From contig JAQSEB010000208.1 of the NCBI GenBank assembly GCA_030063045.1, positions 186,001 through 250,000 on the forward strand: a stretch of DNA of 64,000 nt, read 5' to 3'. Numbering within the stretch: the first letter of the stretch is position 1; every line of letters starts with the position of its first letter. The notes beneath the pieces were generated by a model, which was not told the origin of the DNA, did not search any database, and worked only from the letters and a program-made list of their open reading frames with translations. Shown piece after piece: positions 9,752 through 21,886 of this stretch. The stretch is from Pratylenchus scribneri. Taxonomy: Eukaryota; Nematoda; Chromadorea; Rhabditida; Pratylenchidae. The position numbers and the translations under genes were made by a program.

Positions 9752-10514
9752 ATGAATTTTAAACAACAACTAATCTTCATATTGTTCATTATAGCTTCCA
9801 TATATGTGGCTTCCATCGATTCTTGTTAGTTTTGTTATCAATTTTATTGTCAATTTTTTACTTCCTTCATATCTAATATTAAAGATAAAATTAAAATACT
9901 TATTTATTCTCTTTTAAGCCCCGTCTCTATTTTAAGCCCCCCATCGTAAAATTCATGTCAAAAATAACTAATTTTTAGGTAAAATTAAACTGAAATCAGC
10001 ATTTTTGTCTCAAAAAATTCAGAAAATTTTCACCTCAGAATGTCTCTGAAATTTATAAGCCCCGGGGCTTAAAATAGAAGTAAAAAAATTAATTATTATT
10101 TTTTGATCTAAAAATGTTCTTTTCGAAATTGACAAATGACAATTCCCTCTTTTCGTATAAATTAAAAATACAAATCAAAATATTCTAATAAGATATAAAG
10201 GAAGAAGGAAGAGGTTTAAAATCTTATATAATTTCTTTATTTTTATTTAATCCAATTTTAGGCAAAAAACGCGGGAAACGTAAGTTTTTATCTTTATTGA
10301 AAATTTTATATTTTAATTGAAAAAAAATGTTTAATAATGTTAATTTGCATAATTTTTCTAATTAAATTCAAAAATTCTAAAACAAATGAAAGTTTTTCAA
10401 TTTGTTACAATATCAGGATGCGTCTTTGATTCCCAATGTTGCGAAACGTTGCAGTGTTCATGGACTCAATTCAAATGTGTTTGCAAGGAGACCGGTGTTT
10501 GTATCATGGACTGA
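9752..10514 (+). CDS. Secreted eight-cysteine knottin-like peptide, 62 residues
   Basis: Exons 9752-9824, 10262-10279 (only 18 nt) and 10417-10514. All junctions are in phase, with GTTAGT and GTAAGT donors and TTTTAG/ATCAG acceptors. Residues 1-20 (MNFKQQLIFILFIIASIYVA) are a signal peptide. The mature peptide is basic at the start (CKKRGKRC) and has cysteines at 25, 32, 38, 39, 44, 51, 53 and 59, spaced C-x6-C-x5-CC-x4-C-x6-C-x-C-x5-C. The first six fit an inhibitor-cystine-knot pattern; the last two could add a fourth bridge. Knottins include ion-channel ligands, protease inhibitors and antimicrobials, so function is open. The tiny middle exon hides the gene from simple frame scans. Confidence 0.75.
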
Positions 10515-12002
10515 TTAAAAAAATGAGGCTAAAAGAAGAAAAGAAAATTTTCAACAAGAAGTGTATTTTATAAATATCAACATTCATCATATGAATGAGA
10601 TAAATAATATTAATTCCAAATTTCGATGTTTATGAAAAATAAAAAGAATTGATCTAAATTGTGTACTTAGTATAAATAATAATTTTTTATACCGAAGCCT
10701 CTAATCATAAGATCAAAAAATACAATGCATGTTAATCAAGGAAGTAATAAAAATTTAAAAATACAATTCAATTTTAGCTTACTATAAATAATTCCATGAA
10801 TAAATCAATTAATAATATACTTTAAATTAAATAATTTACTTCTACCTATTCATGAATAAATTTCCTTTAAACGCATGGTAGAATGTGATGAAAAAAATGG
10901 GAAAAAGTTTATGGAAAGATTTAAATTTTTAAATTTTTAAAAATAAATTATCGATTTTTTACAACTGTACAAACATTCAATAATACGGTGAAATTATGTA
11001 TGAGAAAAAAAAATTAAAATTTCTCCAGATATTTGCAAGAATTTTAAATTTTGAGAGCATAAGCCTTATAAATATAGAGAAATAAACAATTTACATTTTC
11101 AATTTCTAAAATTTAAAAAAAATGACGAAAATTGTTGGTTGCAATTTAAAAATATAGGAAATGATTTCATTATGTATTTTATATCTCCACATTTCCTCTT
11201 TTTCCTATAATTTCTAAGGCTTAAAGTCCTCATTTTAACAAAATTTTTATTTTCTTTATCATCTAAATCCAAATAAAATCAAGTTATAAATTCAGAAAAA
11301 TGCCAAAAGTAAGAATGATTTTTTGCAAATTCATAGATTGTTTTTTGAATTTATTGTGTTTTTCTAAGATGGAAAAGCAACAATTTAATTGGAAAATGAG
11401 AGTGGGTGAATTTCTCCTTTCTTATACAAGCATAGGAATCCACTAATGACAGAATGTTGGGTTGAATTGGATATTCTACCACTTACACTTACAAACATTA
11501 AATTTCAGCATTACTGTATGGGGGAATGGATGACGAATGATAGATGGAATTTACTTTGGGAAAATTGCCTCAAGCTAACATTTGAATATTTTCTTGCAAA
11601 AGCAAAGGTGAACTTTGTGCTTTTTTGATTTATGAACAAATAAAAATTATAATACCATTCTCATTCCCTCGCATTTATTTCTCCTCTCAATGCAAGTTAT
11701 TGTATTCTTTAGGTGTTTAATCCAACAAAGAATGCACAATATTGAAAAAAGAAATTGTGGAAATTATTATATGGAATTAGAAAAGAAATGAAAAATTGGG
11801 CAGCATGGCTATGGCATTGAGAGGAACAATGAAAATAAAGAATTTGCCTCCTTCTTAGCAAATAATATTCAAATATTTGCCTGGAGCAATTTCCCATAAA
11901 TTTAAAAATGATTTCCAATTCCCTCGAATATTTTATTTTTTCTTTTATCTAACAAAATTTCTTCAAAGCCAATTTACCCTTACTTAATGAAAAGGACGCC
12001 CA
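10515..12002. other. Long AT-rich intergenic region
   Basis: No supported gene. Two copies of the short dispersed non-coding element found near SPRY genes occur here: inverted at about 11558-11584 and direct at about 11871-11895. A 60-codon frame at 11446 overlaps the first copy and is not convincing. Confidence 0.45.
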
Positions 12003-12012
12003 TATAAAAAGG
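12003..12012 (+). promoter_or_regulatory. TATA box of SPRY gene B
   Basis: TATAAAAAGG in the context CATATAAAAAGGC, 152-161 bp upstream of the ATG. The same TATAAAAAGGC/AATAAAAAGGC box precedes the SPRY genes at 44.4 kb and 46 kb at a comparable distance. Confidence 0.55.
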
Positions 12013-12163
12013 CAGCAAATTTCTCCTCAATATTTGTCCATTCATTTTTATAATAATAGAAAATATTTTTATTCATCCCTCATTTCTATTTCCAAAAAAA
12101 TTCACAATAATACAGAAAATCAACAAAATTTTTTTTTTAAATAATTTAAGAAAAATACTTGAA

Positions 12164-13579
12164 ATGGATCAAAAAGACGACAAATTTGAGAATGAAAATA
12201 TCAAAATGAAGAATCAACAAATTAATGAACAGGAAAAAATAATAAAAACCGGCGAATTTAATATTAAAATGGGACAAAAGAGGAAAATGGCGAACATTGA
12301 ATCAAATTCAGGCAAAAAGGTAATGAATTTATAAAGTGGTATATTTTAAAATTATTTTCAGCATCCAAAATCAACAATTCGTCGTCGGCCAATACCAGCT
12401 GAACTGATGAATGAATTGTTCGGTTCATTGCCATTTGAAAATGCTTTTGCTCACCTGGCCAAAATGCCAAATGGCCTTTTGGCTAGAAATGTGCGAAAAA
12501 TGATTGAAAGCATTAAAATGGTTAATTAAAGAAAATTTTAAAAATTAGAATAAATTTTTCAGGCAATTAAGGAAAATAAATGGAATTCAAACGATCGCGG
12601 GCCGGGTTTGGATATTGGCGAAGATAGGCTCGTTGCAACATCTAATGGAACCAAAGGTGATAAATTTTTTTAAATAAATAAAATAATATTATTTTGGGCT
12701 AATAAAATTATTGAATATTTAATTTATTAAGATGATTCATTGGTTCGCGCCAAAATGCCAATATTTAAATTTCCAATGCAAACAATCACAAAGCCATTAA
12801 TTGCCTATTATTTTGAAGTGCAAATTCTGAACTGTTCAGACAGATGGTAAGCGGCTAAACTTGTAAATTTTTTAAATTTTAATTCTTTATATAATAATTA
12901 ATTATTTTTATCGCAAAATTTATTAAATTATTAATTCTTTGTATTAAACAGGTTCTTTGGCAACGGCATTCTCATTGGATATTGTGGCCTACAATTCCCT
13001 TTGGAACAGGAATGGCTTGGAAGAAAGAATTCAATTGGAATTTGGCAAAAAAGAGGAATACGAATTGATGGAAAAATCAACTTTTTCGAAGATGACTATG
13101 AATATGAAGAAGGAAGATACGCCAATGAAATTTGGGAAAAGGACGAAGTAGATGAGGGAGATGAGGAGCAGGAAGATATGGAAAGATATATTGATCCATT
13201 CGAGGATGGGGATGTGATTGGGGTTGGCATTATCCAGAATCCAAATTCCTCATTGGAATGTTTTGCCACTTGCAATGGCGAATTGATGGGTAAAATAATC
13301 GAAATTTAAAATAAATTCAATTTTCCGGACAAAAATTTTCATTTTGAAAAATTAATAAGAAAAAAATTTCAAAATTTAAAATAAATTCAATTTTCAGGGA
13401 AGGCTGAATTGCCAGCGAAATTTGTGGACATTCAACTTTTCCCGGCTATTAATTTGTTCGATGCTGACAATTCGGTTCGCACGAATTTTGGCGAAGAAGA
13501 ATGGGAATTCAAAGAGTTCGGCGATCCGCGACCTTCTTCAATTAAAGGAGAAGTAACAATGACTAGAATGAGAAATTGA
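12164..13579 (+). CDS. Coiled-coil/F-box-like/SPRY protein B, 347 residues, intact
   Basis: Exons 12164-12319, 12362-12520, 12563-12656, 12732-12846, 12952-13289 and 13398-13579; all phases agree (1044 nt). Residues 1-52 are a charged, helix-prone N-terminus. Residues 53-105 are the F-box-like segment (PAELMNELFGSLPFENAF...). The rest is a SPRY domain: AYYFEVQIL, ILIGYCGLQFPLE, NSIGIWQKRGIRIDG, GDVIGVGIIQNP, CFATCNGELMG, NFGEEEWEFKEFG. Between GKINFFEDD and FEDGDVIG it carries an extra acidic insertion of roughly 40 residues rich in Glu/Asp, absent from its paralogues. F-box plus SPRY is the layout of FBXO45/FSN-1 ubiquitin-ligase adaptors; the F-box assignment here is tentative. No signal peptide, so probably intracellular. 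Confidence 0.85.
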
Positions 13580-14354
13580 AGGCAAATGAAGATGAAACAA
13601 ATTAATTATTACTTTTTTTATTATCTCATAAAATCTTTTAATAAATTTCCATCTCATTCTTTGTATTCCAAACTGTCTAGATGTATTTTCGTATTGAGTA
13701 ATTTCTCGGCAATCATTTAAGTTATTAAATTCGAAATTGCCCTTATGAGACCAATAACAAATTTGTTACTGAAACATGTTAAAATATTATTTTATTATGA
13801 AACTATCAATTATACTTTCATTTTTCATTTATTTAATTTATATTTTGTTGAACATTCACCAAAATTCATTTTTTTTTGTTGATAAATTACTTATTTCAAT
13901 TTTTTATGAATAAAAAACCTAAATTAAATCCTTTTACGCTGTTTACGAATGATTACATTGGACATACCCTAAAATTTGGTAATAAAAATCGCAGAAATTT
14001 TATTCCGAAAGAAGACAGGATAAAAAGTATTTGATGTTAGAAAAAAAGGTAAAAACTAAAGGCCACTAAAGTAAAGGAATAGGCCAGATGCGGAATTTTA
14101 AAAGACAACAAATTAAAATGGCCGGTTAAAAATAATATATGCTGGAATTATATAAGTTAGAAAATATAAAAGTAAATTAATTGAAATTATATTTAAAACT
14201 AGGAAATGATGAAAACAAAAATGTGAAAAATATTGAATAATAGATACGATCAAGGATGATTTAGAAGATAAATGAAATAATAAATGGAAAACAAGTAATA
14301 AAAAATAAATCCAAAATTGCCACAAATAAGAAAATCCAAATCACATCCTTTTAA
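13580..14354. other. AT-rich intergenic region, nothing recognised
   Basis: No supported feature between the convergent SPRY gene B and the kinase-like gene. Confidence 0.4.
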
Positions 14355-16995
14355 TTAATCTTTGCATGCTTTCATCATTATATCTAAATCATTCAAATCT
14401 TTTTCGAAAGGATTATGTTGAACCCGGGAGCCAAATTTTCCCATTTTCCATTGATATTTTTCACGAGAAATTGCATTTCCCAAATCGATTAATTGAATTA
14501 CATATCCAGCATTTGTATTGAAAAGCATAATATTTTCGGCTTTTATGTCGTTATAGGACCAACCTAAATTTTTTTCTATTAATGATAAGAATGCAGATTC
14601 AAATTTTTCAAAGTCATTAAATCATACAAATCGAATCATTTCGATAAGATGAACATAAATTTACAATTTGTTTTATATAAAATTCAAAATTTTAATCATT
14701 GTTGAAGTTATATATAACCAATTACCAATAACAAATTTTAAAAATTTTAGACCTTTTTGATGCATTTGGTTAAGGCCCTTCATTATTTCTTGGCGTATTT
14801 CATTGCATGTTAGATCATAATTTCTCATAGATCTTAAAATACATATTAAATTCAATTATCTTATTTAAAATTGTAGCTATGCTGAATCTTATATTCTTTT
14901 TTATTTAAATTAGACAGGATTTTAATGAAAGTATAAAATTTTATTTGTTAATTTTTCAAAGCTTAAATCAATTGTGTGTCTAGCTGTTTGAAAAATAACT
15001 AAAAAATTTTAATACAATAATTCGTGATTTATGCTTGATTTATTTAATTCATTCATTCCTCGCATTAATTCAAATTCTATGATTTAGTATAGTTTCTTTT
15101 TTAATTATATTTTTACCTTTGTTTAAAAATTTGTTGAATTGTAATTTCGCCAAACGGCAACACACAAATTTCTTCACGGCTAAAAAATAAATAACTTTAA
15201 AAATAAGGGAAATATTTTTAAGAGGAAAAATATTGAAAATGCCGAAAAGTTTTAGCGGTTTAATCTTTAATGGTATGTCCTAAAACCACAAATCTTATAC
15301 CCAATTGATAGATATCATCAATACGCTTTGATTGATATTGAATCAGTTTAAGTGCAACAATTTTAACTTAGTTTTGAACCAAAAATTTTGTTATGATTTA
15401 ATTTGGTTAATACTTTAAAATTTGATCAGACAATGTCGAATTATAGACCAATCGAAGCATCTTAAAAGATTTATCGAATTGTTATTATGTTTGAATGTCT
15501 CTAGTATAAAACATTAAACAGTCAAAAACTTTTCATAAATGTCAATAAATTGTTCGCCATTTTCAAAGTTTTTTTACCAAATTAAATACCATTTTAAAAA
15601 TAATTCTCTTTTGGATGAGTTTTCTTTATTTCCACCTTCTTTCACTTACAAATCAGCTTCGATAAATTCAATGACATTCTGACAACGAGGTTCTGTCATA
15701 CAAGCTCGCATAGCGGGAATTTCTTTTTGATTATTGCATTGTTTTTTGATTGTAAAACATTCGTCATTAATATTTCGCCCATGTAGAATCTGAGAAGAAA
15801 AGAATACTATTTAAAATTGCTGAAAGAATAAATGGCTTAGCTCTTGGTTTCGATCTCAATAGTATTAAAAATTTTAACAGTCAGCTATCTAGAAAAAAAA
15901 TTAAAATTTTTTTATTTAAATATATTTCAAATTCTTATTAAATAAAAATCCTTTTGAAACACTATTATTATCAAATTTGCAAAATTGTTCCTAAAATAAT
16001 TATCATCAGTATTATTATTATGCAAGAAATTTTTTAAAGAAATCATTTCTATAAAAAATTAATTTTTACGAAAAATTTGCCTTTATATATAATTATTAAT
16101 TAATAAACCGCTATCACAATTAAGATTTTTTTAATGAAAAAAAAATATTGTATTGCAATAAATATCATTCGGATCTAATTTATAATGATTTTATAACCAA
16201 AATTATAAATCCAAACGAACCCTTCGGCGTTGATCAATGTAGAATATGTTCTCATATTCTGTTTTGTTTATTATAATATTAGTCTTTTTCTCTCCAATTG
16301 TTCGACCGCAGCTGCATTTCTGGCCAATAACAATTCCCTCAACCTTTTTCCCCTTTGACGTTCCTTCAAAAAAATTAGCGTTTCTTTTTATTTCTTATTT
16401 TTTATATTTTATTATATTTAACTAATAAAATTTATTTTAATTATTTATATAAAAAAATTTTCACAAAAAGAATAATATTATTTTTCAATGAAAAATGAAA
16501 ATTGAATAATTTATTTGAAATCTTCCTTTAATTATTGGATTTTTTAACCTTCTCCGTGGCCACTTGCGTCAACTGAAAAAGTAAAAATTTTACAATATTA
16601 AATAAAATAAAATTTTTCCAAAAATTACTAATCGTTAAGTCTATTTCGGAGAATTTCCTTCAAATATTTGAAATTTTATTCCTCAAGAATTTCAACAATA
16701 TGTAAAATAACTAATTTTCGCGAGTATTTATCACGAAACTTAATTAATTTTGGTAACATAGATTTTTCTTTTCTATTTTTAAATTAAAAATTTTTGAAAG
16801 ATTTACTTTATTTAAGAGTTATTCGAAATTTCTGGAACTTTACAATTTTACTTTTTTTCAATTAATTAATCCATTCAAGATTTGCTAATTAATATATCTT
16901 ATTATTTATTTTTGATTATAATTACCAATTGGGGAAGAAGCAAATTGAATGATAATTAGCAGAGTGAAAAGAAGAAACAATGGGCAACAAAGCAT
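14355..16995 (-). CDS. Putative secreted protein-kinase-like protein, 242 residues, seven exons
   Basis: Exons in coding order: 16926-16995, 16549-16572, 16221-16363, 15650-15789, 15117-15179, 14753-14832, 14355-14563. All six junctions keep phase (729 nt). Residues 1-20 (MLCCPLFLLFTLLIIIQFAS) are a signal peptide. The rest resembles a compact eukaryotic protein kinase: a glycine-rich-loop-like start (IGQKCSCGRTIGE, ~44-56), the ATP-lysine region FTIKKQ (91-96), a hinge-like ICVLPFGEIT, helix E (EIMKGLNQMHQKG), a catalytic loop YNDIKAEN (177-184) and DLG (200-202). Thus Asp179, Lys181, Asn184 and Asp200 are kept, with HRD changed to YND. The C-lobe ends about 40 residues after DLG, much shorter than usual. 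Donors GTCTAA and GTTCGT are weak. Could be an active atypical kinase or a pseudokinase. Confidence 0.7.
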
Positions 16996-17514
16996 ATTGC
17001 TTTTAAGAAATCTAGAAAAAGGTGTTTCTGAAAATTTTCTTAAAGGCAAAAAATTAAATTCAAATTATTGCTTGAATGGGGGGGGGGGGGGTAATAACTA
17101 TACTATTAATATTACAGATTAAAACATATCATTTTAAAATTTTTGTTTCAAAAAGTTTTCTTTTTTCCTTACAAGTGTATTGGCAAGTTAGAAATTTTTT
17201 TTAATTTGATAGAAATTGATGATTGTTTATGGGAAATTAGTGTTTTGATATGGTTGATAAATTATTTTTTCAATTAATTTTATAATTAAGTTTTGAATAA
17301 TTTAATATTTTATATATACATATAATAAATTAATAAATGAATTTACACTCCTTCTTATATGATTAATATAGTCTTTAAATTTAAATTTGCCATAAGGTGT
17401 TCTTTAAAGATCATGTTTTTATTTTAAATGTCTCTTGAGTGTCCTATATAGATCAGTGTTTCCCCTTCTTAATTTTTGCGCGCTCATTCTCTCCCAGTGT
17501 TTGAGGATCGGCAT
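16996..17514. other. AT-rich intergenic region with a G run
   Basis: An uninterrupted G run lies at about 17079-17091. No supported gene. Confidence 0.4.
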
Positions 17515-17830
17515 CAGAGTGGGCCAACCCCGGGCAATTTTCTTAAATCAGAATTGTGGCTTGATCACTTCATCTGTTTTTGATCAATCTTCAGTTAACC
17601 ATAAATTGCCTAGGGCAATTTCCCAAAATCACAATTGTGAATTAATCAATCGTACCTATTCTTGATCAATCAGAAATTTGGTGGGGAAAATTCCCCAATT
17701 CAATATTGTGGCTTTGTCAATTCGACCTGTATGACCATCAGCAATTAGTCTTATAGCTATCTCGGGTAGAATTCCCCATGCACAATTGTGGTTTTATCAA
17801 TTCTTATGTTTTTGGCTAATAAGTAATTGG
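17515..17830. repeat. Degenerate tandem repeat, about 4 units of 80 bp
   Basis: Units share GGGCAATTTTC or GAATTCCCC, then ACAATTGTGGCTT-like sequence, then ATCAATTC and a TTTTTGATCAATC-like end. Divergence between units is high. A 76-codon frame starting at 17435 runs through two units and is not a gene. Confidence 0.5.
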
Positions 17831-19168
17831 CCATCAATTATATCGAATAAACAATCTAAACATGAATTTTGGCTTGGTCTATAATTTGTAAACGAAAATA
17901 TGGAAATTTTTTTATTTCAAATGATTCAAAAATATTGGATTTGGAGGAGATGAGAGTATATTGGATGAATACTTCCTAAAAAAAAACAAATTTCCTTCAA
18001 AACTCTAATTTATTTTTTAAAAGGAAATATTCAAAATATTAGTCCTATGATAACTTTCCCATCCATTTTAAATATTTTTTCATTCCAAGTCGAAATTTTG
18101 AATCAACTAAACCTACTTATTATTTTGGTAATTTTAATTGAAATTTGACTTCGCCTATTATTTATTTTTGTAAATAAACTTGATTTTGGAAAATTTAGTA
18201 AAAGGGTTTGATCAGAACCGGGAAATCTCGGACAGAGCATTTTTCTGGTCCCACTTGCCGGGACATCAAACCCGAACAAACCTCCAATTTTCCTTTCCCA
18301 TTTTTCACATTTTTGGTGGATCGCAGCTAGATGCTCGTCATCATCCCAATTTTAATTTGATTGGAGCTAGCCGGATGGTGGATCTCTAGCCCGCTGAGTG
18401 CTTTTATTTTTCTCAAATAAAAGAGAAAATAATTCGGTGTGCGCTGTGTCTCTATTCAATCCAATGAGTTCCTCAAGTAATATTGGAAATTTGAGTTCGG
18501 ATTTTAAAAATCACTTTTTTAAAACAAGGATTTTACAAAATACAGTTTTAGTTTTTTTTCTCTCTATATATATATATTTTCTACTGGAATATTTTGCTCT
18601 GTAAATTTGTATGGCTAAATAGAAATATTCAAAAAATTAGGGAAATTTTATTTCTTAGAACTATTAAGATAATTCAATTATTTTAGGAAACAAATTCAAT
18701 TAAAAATTTTTTTATTTCGATTCAACAATTCTATGCAAGTATCGAAAAATGCGCTTTTTTATACTTCGGTGTAACTATATATTAATTTAAAGATCTTTCC
18801 GGAACAGTCCCTAATAATTTAGTAGGTTAGAATAGCATTGAAGAAAATGAAGGCCAATAATAAAGCATTTTGCACTTGCAATTTCGCCATTTATTTTTAA
18901 TAATTAATAATTATTTTGTGAATTTATTGAAAAAAAAGAAACTATTTTCAAATTAAAATTAAATTTTTAAGGGTTTTTATCCCCTATGCTCTTTTAGAGA
19001 TTTCCTTAAATTATATTGTAGAATCTTATTTTTATTCGGATTTACGTATTACTACGTAACTCGATAGTTGAATTATGAAGGAAAATTAAAATGAGGCCTA
19101 GAGCTTTAAACAAATCATTAGATAATTAAATTCTAAATTAATATTAAATATGAGAATAATTCAGTTTG
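17831..19168. other. AT-rich region, nothing firmly recognised
   Basis: A slightly GC-richer patch at about 18200-18400 (CCGGGAAATCTCGG, CCACTTGCCGGGACATC) could be a transposon remnant, but I find no termini. No supported gene. Confidence 0.4.
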
Positions 19169-19422
19169 CTATTTATTGCCAAAAATGTAATTACCTATTA
19201 TCAAAAAACGAACGAAAGCATTGATCATTTTGCCAAAAATTGTCAATTAAGCTCATCGAATGTCGTCATTTAGATTCAAATATCTAATTTATATGATTTA
19301 GGTCTGAAAAATGGAAATTATTGATCAGTTAATATTAACCAACAGACTGTGATAGAGGTGAATTGATCATGCTTTCGTTCGTTTTTAGATAATAGATGAT
19401 TACATCGTTGACAGTAAATAGC
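19169..19422. mobile_element. MITE with ~60-bp terminal inverted repeats
   Basis: The left arm (GCTATTTA, ATGTAATTACC, TATTATC, AAAAACGAACGAAAGC, TTGATCA) is matched in inverse on the right (TGATCA, GCTTTCGTTCGTTTTT, GATAATAG, GATTACAT, TAAATAGC) with only a few mismatches. About 130 bp of AT-rich interior has no coding capacity. I could not identify an unambiguous target duplication, so the superfamily is open. Confidence 0.65.
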
Positions 19423-20460
19423 CGGCTTTGTTGCTTTCTTATATTTCATAATATTTATAAAAAATTTAAAATGTTCCTATTTTCTATTTTTAGTTTAGAT
19501 GAATAAAATTAAGATTTTAATTGTTCTTAAACCTAGAATTCTTTTCAAGTATTTCTCTTCGTAATTCGAATTCATTTTAGCAATTTACCTTTGTTAAATC
19601 TGGGTTAAAATGGCCAATATAGTTTAAAGAACATATACTACTAAAATAAAAATCAATCAAATCCTTAAAATAATACAAAAATTTCGATAATCAAAAATAA
19701 ATTTAGTAGACCTGAAAATTTATTAACTTAAATTTGAATAAATTCGATGATGAATACCTGCCAAAAATGGGTATGGGCATTCCGTTTCGAGGAAATTTTT
19801 TTGAATAAAGGGCAATTAGTATTACAAAAAGTTCAATGCCGATTTATAAGGTTTAAGACATGGCTACTGCCCCCTTTGGGGCATGCTTCCGGCGTAGTAG
19901 CCGTGAGGATTGGACTCGCGCGAGATCCTGGGACTCCCGAGATCCCCGGGTGCGCGACATCTTGGGATTTTTGAGATCCTGAGGTGCTCGAAAGCTTCCT
20001 TGCGTTTTGAAAACAATTTTTCACACTGTTTTGGGACTGTATGTTGAAATTGTGTCTCGAAACATTTTGAAAATATTCTGAAAATTTGTCCCATTTTGAA
20101 AATACATTTTCACCTATATTTCGACTAGATATTGAAAATATGTCCTAAAATAATTTGAAAATATTTTCAAATTATTTTTAAAATTCTGAAAAATTTTTAT
20201 ATTCACTATTTTCACTAGATTTTTAAAATGAAAATGTAAAAATTTTTGAATATCTTTGCAAAATATAAGCAATTTTAATAATATTCTCAAAATACATGCA
20301 TTCCCATTTTGTTTATGACTCTGAAAATTTGGGAACATTTTCAACAGATTTTCAAAATTCGTGCCAAAAAATGTGTCTCCGGTAATTTGATATTTTGTCG
20401 ATTGATTTATTTTCACTATTATTTTTAATTTCATTATAATTTCAATTTTTATTTTTAGCT
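19423..20460. other. Intergenic region with a GC-rich island
   Basis: At about 19770-20000 there is a GC-rich patch (CTCGCGCGAGATCC, CCGAGATCCCCGGG). Its left edge (GGGCATTCCG, CGAG, GAATAA, GGGCAATT) recurs at about 59190-59240, so it belongs to a dispersed repeat. From about 20020 to 20400 the sequence is a loose array of TTTTGAAAATA and CATTTTCA words. No gene. Confidence 0.45.
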
Positions 20461-21487
20461 ATGAAATTCGTGTACATTTTATTAATTTGTTCAAAAATTA
20501 TTGAAATAATTTATGCTGGAGAAAATGATGCTGACCCATCAAAAAGTAACAAAGAGAAAAAGAAATTGGACGAATATTTGATAGAAAATCCTTCAATATC
20601 AAATGAATTCAGCCAAAAATCAATAAAAATTCCAAAATTTAATTTAAACGAATCGCCTAATGATAGAATTGATTCGTTTAATGATAAAAGTTTTGATTTA
20701 AACAAAGAACCTGATGATGGAATTTTTTCGATTAGTGATGAAAATGTTCAACATTCATCGTCTTACAATATTCAGCCAAACATAGCAGAATCTTCATCGA
20801 ATCCAACAATTGATAATCACATTAATCAGTCACATACTGAATCCACTATTCCAAATCAATGTATGTAAAATTTAAAAATATTTCATTCTTTTAGGCTCTA
20901 CCTTACCACCAAAATTTTCGCAGATCACGTCGATTACCATGGAAAATTTTGGGATTTTTGTGCCCATGTTGGAAAAAATATTAATCGTGAAAAATTGCTT
21001 ACCGAATTTGGCTTTAGCAGAATTATAGAAAACCAGAAAACGTTAAATTTACATTGCAGAAGGAGAAATCCCGCTGGTGGAAGATGTCCATTTTCTGGAA
21101 TTTATTTGAAATCGAATGGATATTTATACACACGTGGAAAACATGAACATTTAGAATATGGGGTAATTTATTAGGGAAATGATGTAAAATTAAATTAGTA
21201 AAAATTTTTTTTAATAGAATACACCACAAAATGTTGGCGATGATTATATTGATTACCATGGCAAAATGTGGTCTTTTAATGAGGAAATTGGCAAAGATGC
21301 TCCAAATGAGAAATTGCACAACGAATTTGGCCTTTCAATAATTAGCAACAATGAAAGAACATTGAATTTAAAATGTCAAAAAGTGGGGACCAATGGTGGA
21401 ATATGCCCATTTAAGGGAATTTATTTAAAATCAAATGGATGTTTATACACTCAAGGACAACATGAACACAAATTCACAAATAATTAA
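20461..21487 (+). CDS. Putative secreted protein with two FLYWCH-like zinc fingers, 302 residues
   Basis: Exons 20461-20860, 20924-21162 and 21218-21487, in phase (909 nt). Residues 1-19 (MKFVYILLICSKIIEIIYA) are a signal peptide. Residues 20-133 are polar and low in complexity (Ser/Asn/Asp-rich, with repeats of the type FNLNESPNDRIDSF). Exons 2 and 3 each encode one copy of a module: DYHGK-W-F, then EFGFSRI or EFGLSII, TLNLHC or TLNLKC, C-x9-C, GIYLKSNG-LYT and C-x18-H-x-H (KHEH or QHEH). That spacing fits the FLYWCH finger (C-x6-12-C-x17-22-H-x-H), although the WxC tryptophan is replaced by leucine. A DNA/protein-binding finger behind a signal peptide is unusual. Confidence 0.75.
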
Positions 21488-21886
21488 TTAAAAATGCATT
21501 ATTTTATTACTAGGATGATCGATTTCGATATATTCTTATCTGTTATCCTTTTTAAGAGGTTTTCCATTTAAATTCGATCAAATTAATTTAATATACTTTT
21601 TTCTATTTCGATCCTAAATCAATTTCAAACCTTTAAATATGTTTTTTTAAATACTAATTATATAAATTGTTAGCTTAAATAAATATATTATTAAATGCAT
21701 TTAATATATAAGGCCAATATAATTCACTTATATTTAGAAAAATTCGCTAAAACGACCTATACAAATTTATTCAAATTTGAGTAATAAAAATTTCAATTTT
21801 TAATTTCATTTCTATGCATAAAAAAATGTGTATAAATGTGTTAAATTATTATTTTTCTAAATAAAAATATTATTAAATGTATTTAA
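21488..21886. other. AT-rich sequence before the satellite
   Basis: No gene. Sequence such as TAAATAAATATATTATTAAATGCATTTAATATAT recurs once in diverged form, just before the satellite begins. Confidence 0.4.

Noticed and set aside
11446..11628. 60-codon frame MTECWVELD...
   Set aside because: It overlaps a dispersed non-coding element and shows no domain-like or signal features.
17435..17665. 76-codon frame with a hydrophobic start
   Set aside because: It runs through degenerate tandem repeats and has no supporting splice or promoter context.
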